A stretch of DNA of 64,000 nucleotides from Terasakiella sp033100395 (GCF_033100395.1 NZ_JAWLVJ010000001.1:62001-126000), one strand, 5' to 3'; counted from the first letter of the stretch, positions 51,430-60,428 are shown. A program made the numbers and translations. The notes: generated by a model from the sequence alone, not told the origin.

Positions 51430-52643
51430 GTGACCTCAAGAACTATGCCTGCGTAACCGCCAGCTATTGGGGGTTTACGCTCTCTGATGGTGCGTTGCGC
51501 ATGCTGGTCCTGCTGCATTTCCACCATCTGGGTTACACCCCGCTTGATCTCGCTTTCCTGTTCCTGCTTTACGAAGCCATGGGGATTGTCACGAACTTTG
51601 TCGGAGGATGGATCGGCGCACGATTTGGCCTGCGCCTGACGCTATTTGCCGGGCTTGCCACACAGATTGTAGCTTTGACCATGCTGTCCTTACTACAGGA
51701 TAGCTGGGCCATTTCTTTATCTGTCGCTTATGTTATGGCCGCCCAAGCCCTAAGCGGGGTCGCCAAAGACCTGACCAAGATGAGTTCCAAAAGTGCGGTC
51801 AAACTGGTTGTGGCAGACGAAAGCCTGTTGTTTAAATGGGTCTCTCTGCTGACCGGATCAAAGAACGCACTAAAGGGCGTCGGCTTCTTCTTGGGCGGGT
51901 TGCTGCTGGAAACACTGGGTTTCCAGATGGCCCTTTGGGTCATGGCCGGATGTCTCGCAGCCATTCTTTTATTTGCTGTCTCTGCTGTGCAAGGCGAACT
52001 AGGCAAAGCCAAATCCAAGATCACGGGTAAGGATCTCTTCTCCAAATCACGCGAGATCAACATCCTGTCCTTTGCCCGCATCTTCCTCTTTGCCTCACGC
52101 GATGTGTGGTTTGTTGTCGGCGTCCCGGTCTTTTTTGCTTCGCAATTGGGCTGGAGCTTTGATGAGATTGGCCTCTTCATGGCCGCCTGGGTTGTCGGTT
52201 ACGGCATCATTCAGGCGTTTGTGCCGCGCATTACCCACAAGACAAATGATGCAGCAAGTGGGGCACGCTCCGCCACGGCGTGGGGCTTTATGCTTTTTGC
52301 GCTTCCCGCCAGTATGGCTTGGGGCCTCTATTCCTTCCCTGAAGCCGCAACCCAGTTGCTGATCGGTGGCCTCCTGCTATTTGCCCTTGTCTTTGCCGTA
52401 AACTCGTCCGTCCATTCTTTCCTGATCGTGGCCTATAGCGATGAAGACAAAGTGTCCTTAAGCGTCGGCTTTTACTATATGGCCAACGCGGTCGGCCGCC
52501 TGCTTGGAACACTCCTTTCCGGTCTCGTCTATCAAATGGCCGGACTGGAAGCTTGCCTTGCAGTCTCTGCCGTCATGGTCTTGATTGCGGCAGGAAGCGT
52601 GGTGTTCTTACCGAAACATAGTCCAGAGGAAGTTACCTCATAG
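51426..52643 (+). CDS. arsJ: ArsJ organoarsenical efflux transporter
   Basis: 405 residues with about eleven to twelve membrane helices of the major facilitator type. The N-terminus ACVTASYWGFTLSDGALRMLVLLHFH and the cytoplasmic loop SGVAKDLTKMSSKSAVK are the recognisable ArsJ marks. It exports 1-arseno-3-phosphoglycerate, which then falls apart outside, completing arsenate resistance without arsenate reductase. No arsC or arsB is present in this window. It overlaps gapdh by four bases and the convergent small lipoprotein by 11 bases. Confidence 0.93.
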   Translation: MSDLKNYACVTASYWGFTLSDGALRMLVLLHFHHLGYTPLDLAFLFLLYEAMGIVTNFVGGWIGARFGLRLTLFAGLATQIVALTMLSLLQDSWAISLSVAYVMAAQALSGVAKDLTKMSSKSAVKLVVADESLLFKWVSLLTGSKNALKGVGFFLGGLLLETLGFQMALWVMAGCLAAILLFAVSAVQGELGKAKSKITGKDLFSKSREINILSFARIFLFASRDVWFVVGVPVFFASQLGWSFDEIGLFMAAWVVGYGIIQAFVPRITHKTNDAASGARSATAWGFMLFALPASMAWGLYSFPEAATQLLIGGLLLFALVFAVNSSVHSFLIVAYSDEDKVSLSVGFYYMANAVGRLLGTLLSGLVYQMAGLEACLAVSAVMVLIAAGSVVFLPKHSPEEVTS

Positions 52644-52917
52644 GAACGTAGCCTGCTTTGCGCATACAGTCGGCGACAAGTTTTTTTTGTTTTTTGGCGG
52701 CATCATACTGGCGCATCTGTTCGGAAAAACTGCTGATGTCCTGATCTGCTTCGTAAGAAGCGATCAGGCCCAGGTATTTATCCGCCGCGCGTTTGCATTT
52801 GGTGTGATCCGATCCCCATTGGCTGGAGGGCAATTTCGGGTGTTGCCAGTGTTTGGGTACGGACTGCATGCAGGCGCTCAACGCCAAAACGGCCAATCCC
52901 ATTACTATTTTTTTCAT
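52633..52917 (-). CDS. Small predicted lipoprotein, 94 aa
   Basis: Begins with a lipoprotein signal peptide, the lipobox being LALSAC near residue 16. The remaining 78 residues are soluble, with two further cysteines (TKCKR and ADCMRKAG) that may pair. No family is recognised. Its start overlaps the RusA stop (ATGA, 52914-52917), so it lies at the end of the FAH-RusA transcript. It converges with arsJ with an 11-base overlap. Confidence 0.7.
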   Translation of the reverse strand: MKKIVMGLAVLALSACMQSVPKHWQHPKLPSSQWGSDHTKCKRAADKYLGLIASYEADQDISSFSEQMRQYDAAKKQKKLVADCMRKAGYVPMR

Positions 52918-53321
52918 CCCGAAATTTCCTTTAAGAGATCGTTCAACTGATCCATATTTGGCAAAGTCTCACAGGGTTTGGCAAGCATATAAACATGGTC
53001 GGCCTCGCCTGACATTTTTTCAACGATCAGGCGCTTGACCTGTGCATCATCCTGCCAAAGCACACCCGTTAAACTGTCCAGACAGGCCTTGGCCACATTA
53101 TCCACATCAACGCGGCGTTCCTTGCCCGTATGTTCAATCCAGATGCTGACCTCAAACGGATCATAACTCGCGCGGATGTCTTTTGCATTTTTGCGAAAGA
53201 AGTCCCCGATATCAGACTGGAACTTCCCGCCGCGCGAGGTCAGATGGGTGAAGTGAACCAGCACCCCACCATATATGCGGGCCATACGAAACCGCCCGCC
53301 CCCTGACCATCCTTTTTCCAT
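52914..53321 (-). CDS. RusA-family Holliday junction resolvase-like protein
   Basis: 135 residues. The RusA hallmark is present: DVDNVAKACLDSLTGVLWQDDAQVKRL, with acidic residues in the DxDN and DD positions that coordinate the metal. The N-terminal 75 residues are less clear and include TSRGGKFQSDIGDFF. RusA resolvases are usually phage-derived and cut four-way junctions. Here the gene is inside a metabolic transcript, overlapping the FAH stop by one base and the small lipoprotein start by three. Nothing else phage-like is near. Confidence 0.75.
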   Translation of the reverse strand: MEKGWSGGGRFRMARIYGGVLVHFTHLTSRGGKFQSDIGDFFRKNAKDIRASYDPFEVSIWIEHTGKERRVDVDNVAKACLDSLTGVLWQDDAQVKRLIVEKMSGEADHVYMLAKPCETLPNMDQLNDLLKEISG

Positions 53322-53983
53322 CAGGCAAGCGTCACTTTAAAATCATCCAGACCTGCCAGGGTACAGGTCATCACATCGCCTTTTTGAACCGCGCCCACAC
53401 CTGCGGGCGTTCCGGTAAAGATGATGTCACCGGGCAGCAGTTCGTCATAACCTTCCAGATGTTCCATGATCTCGGCCACATTATAGATCATTTGATTGAG
53501 GTTCCCCTCCTGCTTGATCTCCCCATTAACAGCCAACGTGATCGCGCCTTCGCTCAATTCCCCTGTTTCAGCGATGGGGGTGATTTTGGAAACCGCAGCC
53601 GCGCCTGTGAAGTTCTTGGATGTATCCCACGGCATACCGGACTCTTTCGCAACGGCCTGCAAATCCCGTTTGGTGAAATCAATACCCAGGCCATAGCCAA
53701 AAACTTCCGCGCTTTCACCAAGCGCCACTACAAGCTCGACCTCGAAATGAAGATCGGATGTGGCACGGGGATACTCAATAGAAACCTCATCCACGCCAGC
53801 GGCTACCGCATGGGCGGATTTGGAAAAGAACTTGGGTTTGATCTTGTTCGGGTCCCCGCCCATCTCCCGGATATGATCCCCATAGTTTTTCGCCACACAA
53901 TGGACCCGGCGCACCGGAAATTCATCATCTGAATCTTTGATTTTCAAGGCTGGGGGATTCCATAAAGGCACGACATAGGACAT
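53321..53983 (-). CDS. Fumarylacetoacetate hydrolase family protein
   Basis: 220 residues. The FAH fold signature includes RVHCVAKNYGDHIREMGG near the N-terminus, PKFFSKSAHAV and the acidic metal-binding DLHFEVELVV (the pair of glutamates plus a downstream aspartate). The C-terminus is PGDIIFTGTPAGVGAV. Members cleave or isomerise acylpyruvates or related 1,3-diketone acids. The start is the ATG at 53983 with GGAG upstream. It is the first gene of the FAH-RusA-lipoprotein transcript, divergent from a MarR gene. Confidence 0.9.
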   Translation of the reverse strand: MSYVVPLWNPPALKIKDSDDEFPVRRVHCVAKNYGDHIREMGGDPNKIKPKFFSKSAHAVAAGVDEVSIEYPRATSDLHFEVELVVALGESAEVFGYGLGIDFTKRDLQAVAKESGMPWDTSKNFTGAAAVSKITPIAETGELSEGAITLAVNGEIKQEGNLNQMIYNVAEIMEHLEGYDELLPGDIIFTGTPAGVGAVQKGDVMTCTLAGLDDFKVTLA

Positions 53984-54026
53984 GTTGATCAAACTCCAAT
54001 ACTAGACAGATAGCGCGACGGGTTAT

Positions 54027-54045
54027 ATGTTAATCTTCATAACAT
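54027..54045. promoter_or_regulatory. Palindrome between FAH and marR genes
   Basis: ATGTTA (54027-54032) and TAACAT (54040-54045) are perfect six-base arms with a seven-base spacer. It lies in the 93-base gap between the divergent FAH (start 53983) and MarR (start 54077) genes, in the right place for a MarR operator. Confidence 0.45.
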
Positions 54046-54076
54046 TTTATGTCTGATGGTGACGAGAGGTTTTAAG

Positions 54077-54538
54077 GTGCCAGATTCCAATTCAAAGAAA
54101 CAAAATACCAATATTGGGCCCTTGAACGACTTGATGACCTATCACCTGCGCCGCGCACAGGTTTCTGCTTTCAATAACTTTAATGACGCCATGGCTGAAA
54201 CACAGGTCACCCCCGGCCAGTTTGGGGTGCTGACCCTGATTGACAGCAACGAAGGCATGTCCCAATCTGCGGTCGCCCGCGCCCTGGGTGTGGAACGTTC
54301 CACCATGGTTGCGGTCATCGATGGGCTGCAAAATCGTGACCTGGTCATCCGCAAACCCTCCCAAACAGATCGTCGATCCAATGCGTTGGAGCTCAGCGAA
54401 AAAGGCAAACAGGTTTTTGACCGTTGCGTAGAACTGGCCAAAGAAGGTGATGCCAAAACTGTCGGTAGCCTAAGTGATGAAGAAGCGGTGCAGCTGATGA
54501 CCTTGTTGCGCAAAATGAACAGCGCAGCAGGTGTTTAA
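54077..54538 (+). CDS. MarR-family transcriptional regulator
   Basis: 153 residues with a MarR winged helix: QSAVARALGVERSTMVAVIDGLQNRDLV is the recognition region and PSQTDRRSNALELSEKGK the wing. A GTG at 54077 has GAGAGG seven bases before it and is preferred over the ATG at 54056, which lacks such a site. It is divergent from the FAH transcript with a palindrome between, so it may regulate that pathway. It converges on the ATPase gene with a four-base stop overlap. Confidence 0.85.
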   Translation: MPDSNSKKQNTNIGPLNDLMTYHLRRAQVSAFNNFNDAMAETQVTPGQFGVLTLIDSNEGMSQSAVARALGVERSTMVAVIDGLQNRDLVIRKPSQTDRRSNALELSEKGKQVFDRCVELAKEGDAKTVGSLSDEEAVQLMTLLRKMNSAAGV

Positions 54539-55968
54539 ATAACTTCGTTCACCAACCCATAAGCATAAAGACTGGCCGGAACCGACTGAACACGCACGTG
54601 GCGATGATAGCCTGTGCGCACCAGATTTTGGGTCAACAGCAAGGTGTTTTCTTCCCCATTGCAGTTCATGCGTACAAATTCTGTCACCGTCTGTGGCCCT
54701 TCGCCAAAGCCGGACAGTTTCTGTTTCCAATCCATTTCAATGATCAGGTTGGGTTCCGGGGCGCGTGATTTTTGTGCCGCCAGATCGCTATAGCCCACCA
54801 GATCAACCGATCCACCGCGCCAGCTGGCGTAGGTCAGGGCTGAAATGCGTTGTGGCACACCCAGCCATTGGCAATAGACCGCCGTTTCCACCAATCGTTC
54901 ATACACTTCATCATCCGGCATGACGGGACCAAAAAGGGCCGCATACCAGCTGGGTGAGGTGATAAAGACCTTAAAGGCCACCGCACGCTGGAAACGTTTG
55001 GCGTTTTTATCCACCCGGTGCAATTTACGGATCAGCCAGGCAGATTCCAGATAATCCAGATATTTGCGCAGTGTGTTTTTGGCAATCTTGGTTTCGCGCG
55101 CCAACTCTTCAATACTGACTTCAAGTCCGGTGTTATAGGCCAAAAGCGTAAAGAGATGCGACAGACCCTTCAGATCATTGATCCCAAAGAAAGAGGCCAT
55201 ATCTTTATGCAGCAAACGTTCGATTAAGGTATCACGCACAAACAGAGGCGACGGTGGGCCTTGGGTTTTGCCCAACACACTTTCCGGGAAGCCGCCGTAG
55301 TTGATGTAATAATTAAATTCTTTATTCAACATCGGCAGGTTAGCCTGGTTAAAGGCCAGTTTGTGGTTGGCCGGATCACCGCCAAACAATTCTTTTTCCC
55401 GCCCGCGAAAACGAAGGAACTCTGCAAAACTGACACTGGGTAGTACGGCCACATCATAGCCCGGGTCCTTGGCTTCAATTTCTTCCGGCAAAGGGCATCC
55501 GGCGGACAGTACACCGATCAGGCGCACCTGCGGGAAGGCTTTGGCAACCTTGATCAGTTCTGCTTCCCAGTCGGGCATATATTGCAGTTCATCCAGAAAA
55601 GCATAAAGCGTGCGCCCTTCCATACTGTCTTTGTTACGCTGAACAAACAGGTCGATGATCTGATGCAGACCCGCATTCCAATATGTGGGCGTACCAAGGG
55701 ATGCCAGCAGCACATGCCGGGGCGGCGTGTTGCCTTCGATCAGACGGGCGACCATCTGGCGCACCATCACGGTCTTGCCTGTGCGTCGTGGACCCACGAG
55801 GGCGACGGCACGTCCAGCTTCGCCTTTTTCAATTTTTCGGGCAAAATCGTTAAAGAAAATACGCTTGGGTGGTTGTTTGAACTTTTGTGGGGCCTGATCG
55901 TTTAAAGCCCACCAGGGGTTATCAAACAGCAATCGGTTTTTAACCGCATCAACCCCATATGTCTGCAT
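54535..55968 (-). CDS. AAA_14/DUF4143 ATPase
   Basis: 477 residues. The Walker A GPRRTGKTVMVRQ is near residue 60 and the Walker B LYAFLDELQYMPDWE near 143. The later part includes DLKGLSHLFTLLAYNTGLEVSIEELARETKIAKNTLRKYLDYLESAWLI, a winged-helix-like segment typical of the family, and the C-terminal DUF4143 region. Such proteins are widespread in bacteria and archaea; their task is not established, and links to mobile DNA or toxin systems are suggested. A GGGA site precedes the start. It is a single gene on the minus strand. Confidence 0.85.
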   Translation of the reverse strand: MQTYGVDAVKNRLLFDNPWWALNDQAPQKFKQPPKRIFFNDFARKIEKGEAGRAVALVGPRRTGKTVMVRQMVARLIEGNTPPRHVLLASLGTPTYWNAGLHQIIDLFVQRNKDSMEGRTLYAFLDELQYMPDWEAELIKVAKAFPQVRLIGVLSAGCPLPEEIEAKDPGYDVAVLPSVSFAEFLRFRGREKELFGGDPANHKLAFNQANLPMLNKEFNYYINYGGFPESVLGKTQGPPSPLFVRDTLIERLLHKDMASFFGINDLKGLSHLFTLLAYNTGLEVSIEELARETKIAKNTLRKYLDYLESAWLIRKLHRVDKNAKRFQRAVAFKVFITSPSWYAALFGPVMPDDEVYERLVETAVYCQWLGVPQRISALTYASWRGGSVDLVGYSDLAAQKSRAPEPNLIIEMDWKQKLSGFGEGPQTVTEFVRMNCNGEENTLLLTQNLVRTGYHRHVRVQSVPASLYAYGLVNEVI

Positions 55969-56050
55969 TGTTCATCCCAATTTTCGATTTCTTTTGCAAG
56001 GATGATACGCAAGCTTTTGTCTAAGCGCAAGCTAATGATCTTAAAAAAGA

Positions 56051-56374
56051 TCAATTTGTTAAGCGATTGTATTTTTGAAGGAATTCCTGATGTTCAGCGG
56101 CCATTTTACAGTACTTCCACAGGTTCCAGCCCGCAAATGGCAACTGTAAAAAACCAAACAATCCAAGGATCGCCCAGATCAGGCAGGAGACCAGCAACAA
56201 GAAGTTCCCGGTACCGACAAAATGCAGATTAACCATGTAGAAAATCGGCATGCCAATGGTCGTCAGCACACACATGATAAAAGAGCGCCGATGATAAACG
56301 ATTTTTTCATGAATAAATTCACGTTCCTGATCTGAATAGAGCAGTCGTAAATTTTCGTCCTTGATTACATTCAT
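56051..56374 (-). CDS. Small membrane protein, two helices
   Basis: 107 residues with two hydrophobic segments of about 20-25 residues each (about 31-52 and 57-79) and charged ends. No recognisable motif is present, apart from a basic, aromatic N-terminal region (REFIHEKIVYHRRS). A small inner-membrane protein is the safe description. It is divergent from the next gene across 75 bases. Confidence 0.55.
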   Translation of the reverse strand: MNVIKDENLRLLYSDQEREFIHEKIVYHRRSFIMCVLTTIGMPIFYMVNLHFVGTGNFLLLVSCLIWAILGLFGFLQLPFAGWNLWKYCKMAAEHQEFLQKYNRLTN

Positions 56375-56449
56375 TGCATCACTTTTTGCTGGTTCGAAAT
56401 CACCCTATCTATGTTATGAAAGGATGTGAAGTAATTTATAGGAGCATAC

Positions 56450-57040
56450 GTGGCCCGATCAGATGCACATATGACCACCGTCACTAAGCTGGGTTTTCTA
56501 ATTGGCTGGCTGTTCTTTGGTCTCGCCTTTTTGCTGGCCGCAGCAGAAAGTGCTTTGGGGCGCGGGTTCATAACGTCAACCAACGACTTGCTGGTTGCCA
56601 TGATGGGGGCGAAATGGATCACCTTTAAAGCCCACTATGCGTCCGCCCTGTTTGACGGTGTGGTCCTGACTTTGCTGCAACTGCCGGGCTGGCTTCTGGC
56701 CGGATTGCCTGCAGGATTTTTACTTTGGCGCTGTCGCCCGCACCGCGAAGAAATTGATCCTGACCTTTACAGCTCACTCACCACCTATGACCGTCTGGCA
56801 GAACTGGCCGAAGAAGAAGGGGCCGAAGATGATGACCCCACCTTTGATGAATATGATATGGCCGATTATGAAGACAATGACGCCAAAGAAGATGTGCGTC
56901 CGGCCAAAGAATATATGAAAAACTGGCATCCCCATGACGAGGATGAAGAAATTAACACCCCGGCCCGTCCCTTGACGCCGGATGAAAAAATGCAAAAAGC
57001 GCGTGACAATCTCTCCATCCCGTTTGATAAACTAAGTTAA
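56450..57040 (+). CDS. Membrane protein with long acidic C-terminal tail
   Basis: 196 residues, GTG start at 56450 with GGAG five bases upstream. Two membrane helices (about 12-34 and 68-92) precede a cytoplasmic tail of about 100 residues. Residues about 115-160 are very acidic, with a run such as EEEGAEDDDPTFDEYD, followed by NTPARPLTPDEKMQ. No family is recognised. The tail could bind a partner or cation. A small lipoprotein gene follows after 36 bases, so the two may be cotranscribed. Confidence 0.65.
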   Translation: MARSDAHMTTVTKLGFLIGWLFFGLAFLLAAAESALGRGFITSTNDLLVAMMGAKWITFKAHYASALFDGVVLTLLQLPGWLLAGLPAGFLLWRCRPHREEIDPDLYSSLTTYDRLAELAEEEGAEDDDPTFDEYDMADYEDNDAKEDVRPAKEYMKNWHPHDEDEEINTPARPLTPDEKMQKARDNLSIPFDKLS

Positions 57041-57076
57041 GTTCTTTCACTTCTTGCCACTTAAAGGAGGCTACAC

Positions 57077-57349
57077 ATGATCAGACCTTTCACATTGGCC
57101 CTGATGGCCGGATCACTCTGTCTTGCACTTGCAGCCTGTGGTGAAGAAGAAAAATCAGAAACACCAAAGCCAGCCAAACAGGTCGAAAAGGCTGAACCCC
57201 AAAAAGAAACCGTTGAAAAAAATAACCGCGACATGACCCCAGCAGAAGCACTGGATAACATGAAGCGTGATGCCGGGATTGTTGCTGATAAAGCAACCGA
57301 TGCTTTCAACGCCGCCAAGGAAGCCGCTGAAAAAGCGCTCTCAGAATAA
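57077..57349 (+). CDS. Small predicted lipoprotein, 90 aa
   Basis: Signal peptide with the lipobox LALAAC near residue 21, so probably lipidated. The mature part is highly charged: a Lys/Glu/Pro-rich linker followed by an amphipathic helix with Ala/Lys/Glu heptads (ALDNMKRDAGIVADKATDA). This could be a Lpp-like or scaffold helix, but no family is recognised. GGAGG lies upstream of the start. It precedes the EamA transporter by 15 bases. Confidence 0.75.
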   Translation: MIRPFTLALMAGSLCLALAACGEEEKSETPKPAKQVEKAEPQKETVEKNNRDMTPAEALDNMKRDAGIVADKATDAFNAAKEAAEKALSE

Positions 57350-57364
57350 TAAGGAATAAATACA

Positions 57365-58240
57365 GTGGATTCAGTTTTACGCGGCACCCTGATCGGTGCA
57401 GTGGCCCTGTTCATGTGGTCTACACTCGGTATCCTGACCGTCTGGTCAGGACCGATCCCACCCTTTCAGTTGGTCGCGAGTTCCTTCTTTGTTGCCTTTT
57501 TATGTGCCGTGATCAAATGGACGGTCAAAGGGGAAACGCCGCTTTCCCATATTTACCAGCCCCCAAAAGCCTGGATTTTGGGGGTCAGCGGTCTGTTTGG
57601 CTATCACTTCCTTTATTTCCTCGCACTGAAATCCGCCCCTGCCATCGAAGCCAATCTGATCAATTATCTCTGGCCGTTGCTGATCGTTTTCTTTTCTGCC
57701 TTTCTGCCCGGGGAAAAGCTGCGCTGGTATCACACGCTTGGGACCCTAAGCGGTCTTGCCGGAACCATCCTTCTGGTCACCGGTGGCAAAGGCTTCAGTT
57801 TTGAAGCACAATATGCCCTGGGTTATATCGCTGCCATCGGTTGCGGTCTGGTCTGGTCAACCTATTCGGTTTTAAACCGTCTGTTCGGCGGTGTGCCCAC
57901 CGATGCGGTCGGCTGGTTTTGTCTGGCCGGATCGATCCTTGCGGCCATTTGTCACTTCGCCTTTGAAACAACCATCCTGCCAGACACCACAGTTGGCTGG
58001 CTGGTTTTGCTCGCCATGGGATTGGGTCCTGCAGGCGGGGCTTTCTTCTTCTGGGACTACGGGGTCAAGCACGGCAACATCCGCGCATTGGGGGCCGGGT
58101 CTTACATGATCCCGCTTGCCTCCACCTTGCTGTTGCTACTGATCGGGGAAGGCAGCCTGACCTGGGCCATTGCCGGGGCTTGTGCGTTAATCTCAGGCGG
58201 GGCCATCCTTGCCTCATCAGATTTCCTGAAACGGAAATAA
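57365..58240 (+). CDS. EamA/DMT-family exporter
   Basis: 291 residues with ten membrane helices in two EamA repeats (ALFMWSTLGILTVWSGP and YIAAIGCGLVWSTYSVLN), and PLASTLLLLLIGEG near the end. The sequence is closer to YddG-like aromatic amino-acid exporters than to the exporter at 145, but that is only an impression. A GTG start at 57365 with AAGGA upstream is used. Substrate is unknown. Confidence 0.82.
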   Translation: MDSVLRGTLIGAVALFMWSTLGILTVWSGPIPPFQLVASSFFVAFLCAVIKWTVKGETPLSHIYQPPKAWILGVSGLFGYHFLYFLALKSAPAIEANLINYLWPLLIVFFSAFLPGEKLRWYHTLGTLSGLAGTILLVTGGKGFSFEAQYALGYIAAIGCGLVWSTYSVLNRLFGGVPTDAVGWFCLAGSILAAICHFAFETTILPDTTVGWLVLLAMGLGPAGGAFFFWDYGVKHGNIRALGAGSYMIPLASTLLLLLIGEGSLTWAIAGACALISGGAILASSDFLKRK

Positions 58241-58447
58241 ACGGCATAAACAGCTATTTATTGATTACTTATATCACGCAGCAACCTTAAGTTAAAAATT
58301 TGCTATTTTACCTGCGTTTTCAAAAGACTTGCCATTGGACAACAACCCAGTGATGACGATAGTATGGGGCTAACAAGTTGCATTCTCACTTGCAACCACA
58401 AGAACACACCATATGCAAACCTGCCCGCCGTACCACTAGGATCCCCC

Positions 58448-59713
58448 ATGGATGACGCCCAAAACGTAGAAATTCTCCTGGTTGAAGATGCCAAATTTTT
58501 CAGATCGGTCATTAAAAGCCAAATCGAAAAACAACTGGGTTTTAAAGTCACCTGTGCAGAAACCTATCAGGAAGCCTGCACCATTCTGGATGAACGATCT
58601 GAAGACTTTTTTCTCGCCCTTTTGGACTTGAATTTACCCGATGCGCCCAAAGGTGAAATCGTGGATTATGTGATGGGAAAGTCAGTTCCTTCCATCGTCT
58701 TTTCCGGGCAGTTCAGCGAAGATCTGCGCGATCATCTGTTAAAGCAAAACATTATCGATTATGTGGTCAAAGACAGCCCGGCGAGCATTGAATATGTCAT
58801 TTCAACGGTAAAACGCCTGTACCACAACCAAAAAGTCAAAGTGTTGCTGACCGATGATTCCAAATCTGCGCGCTATCAGATGCACGGGTTGCTGGCCCGT
58901 TACAAATTTCAGGTGCTGGAAGCTGAAGACGGCTTGGAAGCTTTAAAAATCCTGGACGAAAATCCAGATATCATGCTGGTCATCACAGATTACAACATGC
59001 CCAATCTGGACGGGTTTGAACTGACCAAAAAAATCCGCACCCATTATTCCAAACGCCAGATTTGCATCATCGGAGTATCGACCTACGGCAATCATGCGCT
59101 CTCCGCCAAATTCATCAAGGTTGGCGCCAATGACTTCATCACCAAACCGTTTTTGAATGAAGAATTTTTCTGCCGGGTTTCCCAGAACATCGAGATGCTG
59201 GAACATATCAAAGCCCTGGAAGATTCCCTAATCACCGATTATCTGACAGGCCTGCGCAACCGCCGCTATCTGTTTGAACGCGGCCAAGTCATGCTGCAGG
59301 ATGTAAAAGACAATGGCGGCTATCTGGTCGGGGCCATGTGCGACATTGATTTCTTCAAACGCATCAATGACACCTATGGCCATGACGGCGGCGATGAAGC
59401 CTTGAAACATGTCTCAAACAAACTGCGCTCTTACTTTGGGAACAAAGGGGTTGTGGCTCGCTTTGGCGGAGAAGAATTCTGTATCCTGTTGCAAACCAAT
59501 AGCCTGGATGACCTGGAAGCAGACTTTGAAGCTTTGCGCAAAGGCATCGAAGAAACATCGGTCAGCTATGGCAACCGCGAGATCAAGACCACACTAAGCA
59601 TTGGTGTCAGCTGGCAGAAGGTTGGGCAGCTGGAAGACTTGCTGAATATTGCAGACGGTCACCTTTATACCGCCAAGGAAACCGGGCGTAACAAAGTGGT
59701 GATGGACAGTTAA
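58448..59713 (+). CDS. PleD-like diguanylate cyclase: REC-REC-GGDEF
   Basis: 421 residues with two receiver domains and a GGDEF domain, the PleD order. REC1 has LLVEDAKFF and LLDLNLPDA; REC2 has LLTDDSKSARYQ, ITDYNMPNLDGFE and TKPF. The GGDEF domain has DYLTGLRNRRYLFERG and ARFGGEEFC. No RxxD sits five residues before GGEEF, so product inhibition through the usual I-site is unlikely. It should make c-di-GMP when phosphorylated. The ATG at 58448 has AGGA upstream; the longer frame from 58364 starts without one. It converges on yafY by a four-base overlap. Confidence 0.92.
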   Translation: MDDAQNVEILLVEDAKFFRSVIKSQIEKQLGFKVTCAETYQEACTILDERSEDFFLALLDLNLPDAPKGEIVDYVMGKSVPSIVFSGQFSEDLRDHLLKQNIIDYVVKDSPASIEYVISTVKRLYHNQKVKVLLTDDSKSARYQMHGLLARYKFQVLEAEDGLEALKILDENPDIMLVITDYNMPNLDGFELTKKIRTHYSKRQICIIGVSTYGNHALSAKFIKVGANDFITKPFLNEEFFCRVSQNIEMLEHIKALEDSLITDYLTGLRNRRYLFERGQVMLQDVKDNGGYLVGAMCDIDFFKRINDTYGHDGGDEALKHVSNKLRSYFGNKGVVARFGGEEFCILLQTNSLDDLEADFEALRKGIEETSVSYGNREIKTTLSIGVSWQKVGQLEDLLNIADGHLYTAKETGRNKVVMDS

Positions 59714-60408
59714 CGTCGCAACTCGTCCCTGAAATCACCCGTTTCGCATTGATCGATCAGCCGCTTGCCGACCTCATCCTTAAACGCGATGTCCGTCACG
59801 GTTAAATCGGTGATGCGATCAATGCGGAAATTCCTGAAATCATTGCGCAACTCGCACCAGCCAAACAACAACCAGACGGGACCAAAGAAAGCAAGTGCCA
59901 AAGGCCGAATACAGCGTGCCGACACATCACCCTTGCCATCTTCATAAGACATTTCGATCTTTTTCTTATCACGAATGGCTGCACGTACAGCCGAAAAATC
60001 AATGGTCCAGGGAACGTAACTGGCACTGCGAAAAGAAAAAAGCGCGGTGCCATAAAGCTTTTCCGTCGCACTTTCCGGCAGAGATTTTTTAAGTTTATCC
60101 AACGCCCCACGCGCCGCCTTGGCCATCTTTTCATCGGTCCAGTTGCAGACCATCGCCATGCCCAGGACAAGGGCTTCGATCTCTTCCACATCAAAACTTA
60201 GGGGCGGCAGATGATAGCCGTCATCCAGCAGATAGCCCACGCCTGCTTCGCCTTCAATCGGTACGCCAGAACCGATCAGGGCCTGAATATCACGGTAGAT
60301 CGTGCGCACAGAGACTTCGCATTCTTCCGCGATCCGATCTGCAGTAACGGCACGGCGGCGGCCCTGAAGGAAATTGATGATTTTGAAATGGCGATCTGTT
60401 TTTTTCAT
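59710..60408 (-). CDS. YafY-type HTH/WYL-domain transcriptional regulator
   Basis: 232 residues. An N-terminal winged helix (TADRIAEECEVSVRTIYRDIQAL) is followed by a WYL domain with IRPLALAFFGPVWLLFGWCELRNDFRNFRIDRI, where the tryptophan/leucine block is WLLFGW. WYL domains bind small ligands or nucleotides and control the regulator. AGGAT lies upstream of the start. It is divergent from the SRPBCC gene with a 24-base palindrome in between, so it likely controls that gene and itself. Confidence 0.88.
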   Translation of the reverse strand: MKKTDRHFKIINFLQGRRRAVTADRIAEECEVSVRTIYRDIQALIGSGVPIEGEAGVGYLLDDGYHLPPLSFDVEEIEALVLGMAMVCNWTDEKMAKAARGALDKLKKSLPESATEKLYGTALFSFRSASYVPWTIDFSAVRAAIRDKKKIEMSYEDGKGDVSARCIRPLALAFFGPVWLLFGWCELRNDFRNFRIDRITDLTVTDIAFKDEVGKRLIDQCETGDFRDELRR

Positions 60409-60428
60409 GAAAATATCCTACTGCAACT

